NCBI GenBank assembly: GCA_017881055.1
Contig: JADGRF010000168.1
Span: forward strand, 1-48,166
Direction: 5' to 3'
Origin: Sandaracinaceae bacterium
Lineage (GTDB): Bacteria; Myxococcota_A; Polyangia; Polyangiales; JAFGIB01
DNA length: 48,166 nt
Shown here: one piece after another, positions 27,004-35,600 of the stretch
How the letters are laid out: every line of letters starts with the position of its first letter
Numbering within the stretch: position 1 is the first letter of the stretch
Position numbers and translations under genes: made by a program
Notes under the pieces: generated by a model
Database searches by the model: none
Told to the model about the DNA's origin: nothing
Seen by the model: the letters and a program-made list of their open reading frames with translations, nothing else

Positions 27004-27285
27004 GCGTGGCTGCGCTTGCTGCGCAATCTGCTGGTAGCCCTGGTGGCGGGCAGTGTGACTGCCGCGACGCTTCACCAGGCTGCACCGTTGCAGACGGTGG
27101 TGTCGCTGGATCGCGAGCGCGTCTGGCAAGAACGCGACCGCTGCCAGGTGCTGTTCGTCGGCCCGAGCTTCGCCATCCATCAGTTCAAGCCCAAACTATT
27201 CGACGCCGAGGCGGCGCGCCTGCATATGCCGCTTCGCTCGTGTCTCTTCGGCGGCACCGGCATGCACGGCGTCGAGCTTCGAGTA
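27004..27285 (+). pseudogene. 5' fragment of an SGNH/AlgX-like exported protein
   Basis: In the frame of TTG 27016 the sequence begins with a hydrophobic N-terminal segment (LLVALVAGSVTAATL), then CQVLFVGPSFAIHQFKPKLF and PLRSCLFGGTGMHGVEL. Block I G-x-S-like and GxxGMH-like patterns suggest an SGNH-hydrolase-type acetyl-transfer partner of MBOAT proteins (inference). It stops abruptly near 27285, where an MBOAT fragment follows in the same frame. The start is uncertain (GTG 27006 is in another frame). Confidence 0.45.
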
Positions 27286-27471
27286 CAGCTGCTGGCTGCC
27301 GAGCGCAGCTTCCTCGACTTTGCGTTCTTCGTGAGCTTCTTTCCGCAGCTCGTGGCCGGCCCGATCGTGCGAGCGCGCGACTTTCTTCCGCAGCTCGCGC
27401 AGCCACGGGTGCTTGCCGACGTGCAAGGGCGCAGGTGGCTGCTCTTGTTCCTGTTCGGGTTCCTGAAGAAG
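27286..27471 (+). pseudogene. Internal fragment of an MBOAT O-acyltransferase (AlgI-like)
   Basis: About 62 codons in frame with the preceding fragment: RSFLDFAFFVSFFPQLVAGP, IVRARDFLPQL and LLLFLFGFLKK. The SFFPQLVAGPIVRA block is diagnostic for the AlgI/DltB-type MBOAT family that O-acylates exported polysaccharides. Both the N-terminal helices and the catalytic His region are missing. It is fused at its 3' end, out of frame, to a Cys-rich protein fragment. Confidence 0.7.
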
Positions 27472-27473
27472 CG

Positions 27474-28180
27474 GAGAAAAATTGCGGTGCATGTGGCGCG
27501 ATCTGCGAAAGCGCCGATTTTCCGAACGCTGACGTCAGCTGCGCCAGCGGGACGTGCTCGTTCGTGAGCTGCAAGAACGGCTTCGGCGACTGCACCGGCG
27601 GCACGGCCGACGGCTGCGAGACGGCGCTGAACGTACCGTTACACTGCGGGAGCTGTGCGAACCCCTGCGGAGCCGGGCAGTTCTGCGTCGGCGGGAAGTG
27701 CTCGCTTTTGGACTGCAGCACGCCGCCGCATAGCAACGACTGCGGCGGCACGGCGTGCGCCGACTGCAACGCCGATGGCACGTCGTGCGAGACCGACGTC
27801 AGCAACAACTTGAACAACTGTCGGGCCTGCGGCAACGCATGCGTCTTCAATGCGGGCCCTACCCCGATCGGCACCCTGGTCTGCAAGAGCACCGGCTGCG
27901 GCGTCGCCTGTCCGCCCGACTACGGCGACTGCGACGGCGACTACCGCAACGGCTGCGAACGGTCACTCAAGACGCCTGACGAACTGCGGCACCTGTGGCA
28001 TGGGCTGCTCGATCGCCAACGCAACAGCCACGTGCGCGAGCGGTGCCTGTCGCGTGCAGCAGTGCTCGACGGACTTCGCCGACTGCAACAACGACGGCTC
28101 GAGCTGCGAGACCTCGCTCGCCGACACGGCGACGTGTGGCGCGTGCGGCGCCTCGTGCAATGTGCCGAACGCGGTCATGC
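27474..28180 (+). pseudogene. Cys-rich repeat protein fragment with an internal frameshift
   Basis: About 235 codons with regularly spaced Cys (KNCGACGAICESADF, SCKNGFGDCTGG, NGCE, NCRACGNAC, NCGTCGMGC, DCNNDGSSCE). This style is common in secreted myxobacterial proteins. The frame is that of 27006 up to about 27985 and then one base further on. Reading ACGCCTGACG as ACGCTGACG near 27970-27980 gives the continuous repeat SLKTLTNCGTCG. It has no start of its own and ends near 28180, where coding on the other strand takes over. Probably truncated at both ends. Confidence 0.65.
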
Positions 28181-28184
28181 GCCA

Positions 28185-28362
28185 CGGCACAGCAGCCCTT
28201 CACGGCGTAGCCGCCGGACTCCTCCGCGACCTCGGTCGCCGAGCAGCGGTAGTCCGCCCGGAACTGACTTTCTGCTCGACTCTGCTGCGGCATCGCGGCA
28301 CAGCCACCAAGGACCAGCGCTAGGGATGCGAAGCTCACGAGGTCGACGCGGGAGACACGCAT
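28185..28362 (-). pseudogene. 5' fragment of a lipoprotein gene
   Basis: ATG 28362 is preceded by GGGAGG about 12 nt upstream and encodes a lipoprotein signal (LALVLGGCAAM, Cys21) plus about 38 mature residues (FRADYRCSATEVAEESGG, YAVKGC), typical of small myxobacterial lipoproteins. Beyond about 28185 the frame continues only as antisense of the Cys-rich fragment, with low-complexity Arg/Ala residues. The 3' part therefore seems lost. The 28363-28543 stretch between it and the PgsB-like gene holds no gene I can identify. Confidence 0.5.
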
Positions 28363-28543
28363 GCTGGTCGAACCTCCCAGGTCACGCCGCTATTCCGCGC
28401 GTGCGTCACGTGCATCAGAGCGGCTTTGATGTCGGCGACGCGCAATGTGATTTCATCGCGTCGGGATCGACCTTCACTGTGACCGAAGCCGCCGTGCGCT
28501 CCGCGTCGCTTGACGCGCCGGCTGCCCTGCCGTCACGTGTTAG

Positions 28544-31500
28544 TTAGCGGCGCCGCATGAAGGCGCCTTTGCTACGTGCCATGATGTCGCGCATGCGCAC
28601 AGCCGCAGTCGAATGCGACAGGTGTCCCCTCAGTAGCGCTTCCTGCACGTCGTCCGCCATGCTGCGCCTGCCCACCGCATCGATGAAGTCGAGCGTCTCG
28701 CCGACGACCCCGCGCAGGCGGTCGGCGAGTCTGCGCCTTTGCTTTGCGCGTGCGCGCCCCGCCCGCTTGTCGGCCACGTCGCGCAGGCGAGCAATCAGCG
28801 CGTCGTACGGAAGCTCGCCCGCGTGGGGGTCCTGGGTGCGCGCCTCGCTCACGACCCCAAGCGCATGTTGCGAGTCGACCATGCCGTAGTCGTCGTGCGC
28901 GAGGAGCTGCGTCAGCGCCTGCGTTCTCTGCTCGCGTGAAGGGGACGCGAGCGCGCGAAGCATGCGGTCCACCGTATCGATCGATACCCAGCGGTAGACG
29001 AAATCGAGACCAGTGCCCTTGATGTTCTGGATGCCCATGATGCTGGCACGCGCTCCCCTCGGGACCTGCAGCGCGATCGCTTCGATGGTGGCGTCGCCAC
29101 TCTGCGAAGCGTCGTGGCAAGGTACGAGCGTCTCTTGGAAGAGCGCGCGGTAGGTCGAACCAAACAGGGCTTCGAGGCGCGCTGGGGCGCTCTCGAGCAG
29201 TCGTTCCGCGGACGCGTGGACGGCGCGCACCGCACGGCGTCGCGCGAGCGAGCGCGCCGCGAATTCGTGTTGCTCGGGATCTTCCCAGCGTTCGAGGCCT
29301 GTCGTCACAGCCTGCAGCGCTTGGTCGTAGGTTTCCTCGGGTGCGCGTGGTGTCAGCAGGCTCTCGATGCGCGCCGGATCCGCCTCGCGCATGCCGAGCG
29401 CGCGCCACTGGCGCAGCACGCTGCCTGTGTCTGTGCCAGCCACTTTGAGTCGAGCGAACGCGCGGTCGATGCGCTCGCGGACGGTCGCAAGACGCTCGCT
29501 CGGCGAGCCGTGCAGCTCGCCGGTCAACGCCAGCGACGCGAGCCAGTCTTCGAGCGCGACATCGATGAACCCGAGCAAGCCGGTGACGTTCGTACCGATG
29601 AGCACGTGTTTGTGGGCTGAGAGATCCTCGACGATCACCCGCGCGAAGACCTCGCTGCGCGCGACGCGGTCAGCACGGTTGTTCACGACCGTCACCAAGA
29701 AACGCGCGGGCTCGGCCTCGGGCTCGTGAGCGTCGAAGCCGGCGCGGCGCCAGTTCGAGAGCGCGCCAGTGCGCTCGTTGGCGCTCATGCCGTTGGTGAA
29801 CGACAGCGTGCGGCCGCACCAGCTCACGTCGGGATAGGTCTTCAGCACGCCGAGGTCGGGTACGACGTTGTCGGCCATCTCGACGATGGCTTGCGTCGGA
29901 TCGATCCCGAGATGGCGCGCAAGCGAGGCGACGAGCGCGATGTTGTTCGGATGCTCTTGATACGAGAATCGCGCGAGCAGATCGTCCGGCAAGAGGCTCG
30001 CTTCGCGGGCTCGCACCGCGCACAACGGGGTGCCGCGCTCGTTGGCGCGCTGGCGCAACAACGGCAACATCTGGTCTTCGGTCGTGAAGAGCCGGCCGTG
30101 CGTGGGCACGAACTCGCTGATCACGGTCGCGACATCGAAGCCCGTGGGCCCCTGCACGTCTTCGTGGTCCGGGTAGGCGTTCGTGATCGTCGAGAAATCG
30201 TCTCGCATCCACTGCGCCTGCAGTAGGTTCACGAGATCCGGCTGCAGCGCCATGCACTCCCAAAGAAAGACGCGCGCGCCGATGCGCCGCGCAAGCGATA
30301 GCACGTCGCGTTGCTCCCACACGGTCGCCTTGTCGTACGCGCGGTACAAGAAGATCTCGCGCGCTGGCGCGCCGGGTAGCGCGTGGATGAACATGGCTTC
30401 GCAGCCTGTGGTTTTGACGAGGCACTCGTGGCCCATGCCCTGGAACATTGCGGCCTTCAGGCGTTCGGTGCCGGACTTGCCGCGGGTGCCCCACCCGCCA
30501 ATCACGAGCGGCATCGCGGCGCGGTCGCGATCGATGGCGTGGCGGATCGACAGGTTGCGCAAGGTGAGCCCGAAGAGCAGTGTCACCGCGTACGCAGACA
30601 AGTGCGCCAAGCGATTGCCGCCCGGCGACGACGCGTACACGACGAGGTCTTGCCACAAGTCGCGCAGTGCGTCGGTGGTACCCGAGCCGAGCACGGCGAG
30701 GCCGAGCATCGTCCTAGTTGCAGCAGACGGGACGCTTGGCTCCGACTGCGTCTTGGCGAGCTCCATCGGCACGGGCAGCGAGAGCGCGCTCGTGCCGCCC
30801 AGCTCGTGCGGCGAGAACGAGACTTGTATATCGAGACGCTGCTCGATCTCGCGCACGTAGGCCGCTTTGATCTCCGGCTCGTGCGCAGCGAGCGCGCGCC
30901 GACGAAGCTCGGACAACGCCGCGTAGTCGACGCTCAGTCTGCGAAAGGCACGCAGGCGCTTCGAGAGACCGCGGGCGGGAGTCAGGGTCGTGACACCATG
31001 TAGACTCGTGAGCGCGACGCGTCGTGCGAGGAAGACGCCGGTCGAGAGAAGATCGTCGACGAGCGGCAAGTAACGACCCCAGCCGCCGACGCTATCGATG
31101 AGCACGCGCTCGCCGGGGACCCGTGTCGCCGCGAGCTCCGCCATGCCACCGGGAGGCGCACGCAACGCGCCGCGCGGACGCTTTCCGATCGCGTGCTCGA
31201 AGCCCTGGCGTTTGCTTGGCGTGGGACGGGTCAGCTCGAACAGCACTCGCCACGGCGCGAGCTTGCGCTGCTCACCGCGGTGCAGCACCGCGGCGTGCTC
31301 CGTGCGATCGACACCGAGCGCAAAGTCGTCGTTGGCGAGTACGGCGAGCACGCGCGCCAGTGCGGCGTCGTTCACGTGCGCGAGCACCTGGACCGAGAGC
31401 TCGGCCCGGCCCCCGACAGGCGCCTCGCGTACTATTGGCGTGAGGGCGTGAAAGACGTCGCGTGTCGCTTCGTCGCCGAGCACGTCGCACACCAGGAGCG

Positions 31501-32608
31501 CGGTTTCGCAGGCGGTTCGCGCAGTCGGTGGTAGATCGTTGCGCGTTGCAGCTGCGAGCAGCGCACGCAGATGCGTGCTTCCGGGAAGGCCCCCGCGACG
31601 CGCGAGCGCAGTCACCTCGTGGGCGGCGGTTTCCACCACGAGCGCGTCTGCGTCGCTGGTCAGCGCCTGCAACAGAGAGGTGAGACCTTTCACCCCGCGG
31701 CGCTTGCGCAGGTAGATCAGCGCGATGGCGCGCACTTTGCCGCTCGTGCCGTGCAGGGCGATCTCGGTGAGGACCTCGATGTCGCGCTCAACGCGAGCCG
31801 CCGTCATGCGCACGAGCTCGGTCGAATCGCGATGAGCGAGGGGCAAGAGGTCGCGTAGCAGCACCGGCTCACGCAAACACGCCAGGGCGCGCAGGATCGA
31901 GTCGCGCGCGATGAAGTCGTCGGAGCCGAGCGCCGCGACGAAGCGCTCACGCGCGAGCGAGAACGCTTGCGCTCCGTTCACCGAGACCAAGAGAGTGAGC
32001 GCTGGAGCCTGCAGCCAACGCTGCTCCGTCGGCACGAAAAGAGCGCGCGCGACGTCGGCGGCTGCGTGCTGCTCGGGCGAAGGCAAGCCGCGCCGTGCAA
32101 GTCGCGTGAGGAGTCGAAGAGCCTCGCGGCGCCGCGACCAGCGACCTTGCGCACGCGCCAGGGCACACAGGGCCTCGACGACTCCTGACGAGTCCAGCGC
32201 GTGCTCGGCCGCAACCGCACGGCCCGCGATTGCGAGCGCGGCTTCTGCCCGCCTTTCCTCGGAGTCGCTTTGCCGCAGCATTCGTTCCGTGAGCACCGCC
32301 GCGTCCAGGAAACCCTCGCGCCTTCTTTCGAGCTCGCGCAGGTCTACCCGCAGTTGGCCAGGTTCCTGCACGGTTTCGCGGAGGTAGCGCGCGACAATCC
32401 CGACACGTTCCGCCGGCGCGCACCGTGCCAGCTGACTCGTCAGACCTCCGAGGCGGGTGCGAGCGAGATCTGCAGCGCGGACGGCCTCGCCAGCAAGCGT
32501 GATCAGCGCTTCCAAGCCCTCGTTTCCGAGCCGACGGCGTGCTTCCGCGAGCTCGGGTGCGAGCAGCGTCTCGCGCAACGGGTCGACGTGCAGGGCTGCG
32601 TCCGTCAT
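28544..32608 (-). CDS. pgsB: Giant PgsB/CapB-like ATP-dependent amide ligase with helical-repeat N terminus (1354 aa)
   Basis: Predicted to join amino acids (by analogy gamma-linked glutamate) using ATP at the inner face of the membrane. Seen: a long Ala/Leu/Arg-rich helical region, HEAT-like, over roughly the first 480 residues; a hydrophobic stretch near 670-690; then a Mur-ligase-type core with IGGWGTRGKSGTERLKAAM (P-loop Gly707-Ser712), VKTTGCEAMFIH, WECMALQPDL (783-792), TNAYPDHEDVQG (about 808-820) and FTTEDQM. The TR-GKS, KTTG, ECMA and TN..DH..D..G blocks are the PgsB/CapB signature. A C-terminal extension of about 350 residues follows, including IQNIKGTGLDFVYRW. Bacillus PgsB is about 393 aa. 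ATG 32608 overlaps the upstream stop (ATGA). Last gene of the operon. Confidence 0.85.
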   Translation of the reverse strand: MTDAALHVDPLRETLLAPELAEARRRLGNEGLEALITLAGEAVRAADLARTRLGGLTSQLARCAPAERVGIVARYLRETVQEPGQLRVDLRELERRREGFLDAAVLTERMLRQSDSEERRAEAALAIAGRAVAAEHALDSSGVVEALCALARAQGRWSRRREALRLLTRLARRGLPSPEQHAAADVARALFVPTEQRWLQAPALTLLVSVNGAQAFSLARERFVAALGSDDFIARDSILRALACLREPVLLRDLLPLAHRDSTELVRMTAARVERDIEVLTEIALHGTSGKVRAIALIYLRKRRGVKGLTSLLQALTSDADALVVETAAHEVTALARRGGLPGSTHLRALLAAATRNDLPPTARTACETALLVCDVLGDEATRDVFHALTPIVREAPVGGRAELSVQVLAHVNDAALARVLAVLANDDFALGVDRTEHAAVLHRGEQRKLAPWRVLFELTRPTPSKRQGFEHAIGKRPRGALRAPPGGMAELAATRVPGERVLIDSVGGWGRYLPLVDDLLSTGVFLARRVALTSLHGVTTLTPARGLSKRLRAFRRLSVDYAALSELRRRALAAHEPEIKAAYVREIEQRLDIQVSFSPHELGGTSALSLPVPMELAKTQSEPSVPSAATRTMLGLAVLGSGTTDALRDLWQDLVVYASSPGGNRLAHLSAYAVTLLFGLTLRNLSIRHAIDRDRAAMPLVIGGWGTRGKSGTERLKAAMFQGMGHECLVKTTGCEAMFIHALPGAPAREIFLYRAYDKATVWEQRDVLSLARRIGARVFLWECMALQPDLVNLLQAQWMRDDFSTITNAYPDHEDVQGPTGFDVATVISEFVPTHGRLFTTEDQMLPLLRQRANERGTPLCAVRAREASLLPDDLLARFSYQEHPNNIALVASLARHLGIDPTQAIVEMADNVVPDLGVLKTYPDVSWCGRTLSFTNGMSANERTGALSNWRRAGFDAHEPEAEPARFLVTVVNNRADRVARSEVFARVIVEDLSAHKHVLIGTNVTGLLGFIDVALEDWLASLALTGELHGSPSERLATVRERIDRAFARLKVAGTDTGSVLRQWRALGMREADPARIESLLTPRAPEETYDQALQAVTTGLERWEDPEQHEFAARSLARRRAVRAVHASAERLLESAPARLEALFGSTYRALFQETLVPCHDASQSGDATIEAIALQVPRGARASIMGIQNIKGTGLDFVYRWVSIDTVDRMLRALASPSREQRTQALTQLLAHDDYGMVDSQHALGVVSEARTQDPHAGELPYDALIARLRDVADKRAGRARAKQRRRLADRLRGVVGETLDFIDAVGRRSMADDVQEALLRGHLSHSTAAVRMRDIMARSKGAFMRRR

Positions 32609-35600
32609 CGATAGCCGCCAGGCGTCGCGCCGCGCCAAGGAATGCCGCCGCTCAGCTGCTCGGGAAAGTCGAGAGTGAGCGACGAGAAATCACGGAGGCC
32701 ACGACGATAGCTCGCGAGAACGTTCACGAAGAAGTTGATCTGCCAGGTCGCGTCGTTCGTGCGTGCGAACAACGCCGCGCCCGGCTGCAGGTCGAACGAG
32801 CCGAACGCAGACCAGAAATCGTAGGTCACGACAGTGCCAAGTGAGCTCTCCTGGCTGGCGCGGCTCGCCGCGGCTTGCGTGGGCCCGCGCCAGATCGCCT
32901 CCACGAACAGGCTCAAGTCGAGCTGGCCGACCGCTGTGAATAGGCCGGGTCGGAACGCAACGTGATCGAGCCTATTCGCGTTCGGGTCGAGAGTCGCTCG
33001 CGTGCGCAAGTAGAAGATGTCGTTGAAGTGGGGCGCGAACCAGAGGAGCGCCTGCGCGAAAAGAAAGGTCGGATGCTTCACCCGATAAAGGTTGTAGACG
33101 CCATCGTCGATCAACGCGAGATCCCGGGGAACCACCGACTTCGCGGAGTAGTCGCCGTCGTAGCCCAGACGCGGGAGCACGAAGAAGTTACGCGTAACTC
33201 GCAGACTGTATTCGACGAAGGCGTGCGGCTTCCACGTCTCAACGACCGCGCGATCTATGCGTTGAGCGGCGAGCCCGAGCTCGGCGGCGAGGCGCAGATG
33301 CAGCTGCGACAACTCCTCGTAGGCGCTCAACGTTCCCCCATACGTCGGCTCGCCATCGCGCGCGCGGCCGAATACTTCGGCGTCGGTCCACAGTCCGATC
33401 GACTCGATGCGCCTACGGTAGCCCGCGATCGCGAACGCATACGCGTCTGGCGCCGAGGACGAAGGCTTGCCTTGGCGCATCGTGCCGTAGACCGTCCCGA
33501 GCGCAACGACCGTCGTGCCAAGCGAGGCCTGCAGGGGCGTGAGCGGTTCCGGGGATTGCAGCGCGGCTTCTCGCCAAAACCCGCTAGCGCGCTGGCTCGG
33601 CGGCTCTTGGGTGAGTAGTAGATGAGCGGCGCGGTCTTCGTGCGTTGCGGTGGCGATCGGCGTGTCGTCGACCGGCTCCCTTGCAGGCGTTGACGCCGAT
33701 GTGCGGCCAACGCGCTCTGCGACGCCAAGCGACACGGCGCCACCGCGGACCTCGATCTCGACCGGCCCGCCGCCGAGCACTGGCAGCACGACCAGCGATC
33801 CGTCGGCTGCGACTTCGCGCAGCTGCGCTCCATGGTGCACCACGACGCTCGCGGGCTCGTTGCCAAGCGCGACGGCGTCGAGCCGCAGGATCGCGGACGC
33901 CGCGAGCGGAATCGACAGCGGCGTGTCGGGCACAACGCGATAGCGATGGCGCACTCGTTTGGGCGCCAGCACGAAACCGGTCCCCGGCTCGAGCACGGTG
34001 CCGGCTGCATGCTCGTCAAAGACGATGCGAGCCAAGGCGAAGTAGCGCGCAGGTGTGGCATCGATGTTAATGCGGAGAACGCTGGACCTGCGGGGAGACG
34101 TCGACCAGGGAATCTGCATACCCCCGTCGTCAGCAGCAGCCTGGGGGAGCGGAAGCTCGATGTCGCCCAGCAGGACGTGGAGCGGGCAGCGCGGCGCACC
34201 CGACGGCCCCGGCTCACGCGGCATGCACACGAGGTCCACTCGACCACGTGCGCCAGTAGAGCTGCCCCCGACGCGCGCACGCGCGGGGTGGTCAGCCGTC
34301 ACCGTGGCGAATGTCCCGGCAACAAATGGCTGTCCCGCGAGGGCACTCGGTCGCAGCTCACCGTCGGGATCGAGCAGCGCCTCGTTCGGCTCGACATACT
34401 CGTCGGTGATGCGCTGCTCCGCGCTTCCGAGGTCCACGATGGAATGCCAGCGCGAGGCGCGGAGCGCTCGTGCTGAAAGGTGCGCGCTCCGAGGATCGAG
34501 CGGTGCGGCCTGTGCGGCTTGCAGCATGCGCGCGCTGCGCTCGAGATCGAAGTGCGCGCCCGCCTCGGGCCCCTCGCGCTCCGCCCGACGAATATTCTCG
34601 GCCTGCGCGAACAGCGAGCGCGGCCCAGTAGACGGCACGCTCGCAACTTGACCGACGGGATCGAAGTCCGGCTCGATGCCGTATGCACGCACCGTCTCGG
34701 GCAGTTCCGCGACCTCCGCATGGCGCGCCCGCAACGCGGCCTGCACCGTGCGCTCGACGGTCGCGCCGCTCGCGTCCGGCGCGACAGCGCTCGCCGCCCG
34801 CCTCGCGTCTTCCGTAGCCGCGCGCGCTGCACCGCTATTTGCAAGCAGTAGCGCGCGCTGCAAGTATAACGCTGCACGATCGGCAGGAGCACTGGCTCGT
34901 ATCTGTCGCGACAGAGCGAGCACAGCGTCGTCGTCGAGGGGCTCCGCAGCCGGCGGGCTCGTGGACGATGGCGGCTCGTTCGCCTCCGAGACAGCACGCG
35001 CGCTCGCAACCAGCGGCCGCAAGGCGAGTGACTCGTCCCCGGACACCAAGACTCCGTCTCGCGCCCAGTCTGGCAGTGGGAGCCGCGCGACGCGTGAGAA
35101 GCGCGCGCCGTCCGCGCCTACGAGGCTGATGCCGCTGGCGCCGCGGACGACGATTCGTGCCGTCCCCGAGCCAGGTCTTGTCAGCTGTACCTCTGCAGAA
35201 GGCACTCCATCGCGCAGCCAGACTTCGATACCAGCTTCGAGCGCGTGGGGTGCGAACGAGAGCGGCGTTGGCACCCGCGTGAGCTGCAGCGCGTTCACGT
35301 ACTGGAACCGAACGCCACACGCCGCTAAACTCTTCGTGAGAGCGTAGAGGTGCGTGGCGCCGGCATCGAGACGCCGCACCGCCGCGCTCGTGCCGCGCAC
35401 TCGAACATGCCACCGGGACAGCCGCGCGGAGGGCGTCGCGGTCAGGCGCTCGCCGTCGACCTCGAGCTCGACAACGCTCGTTTTCCCAGAGGAGGCGAGG
35501 GCGAGGATTTCCACCACGTTCGTCCCGTGCCAAGTCGTCGCGGCAATGCTTGCTATCTGACTCGTCAGCTCGGGCCAGCCGCTCTCCGTCCGCGCTGCGC

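Noticed and set aside
28363..28543. In-frame continuation beyond the PgsB-like stop codon
   Set aside because: After the TAA the same frame stays open for about 45 codons with fair codon bias, but has no start or family match, so readthrough or a separate gene cannot be supported.
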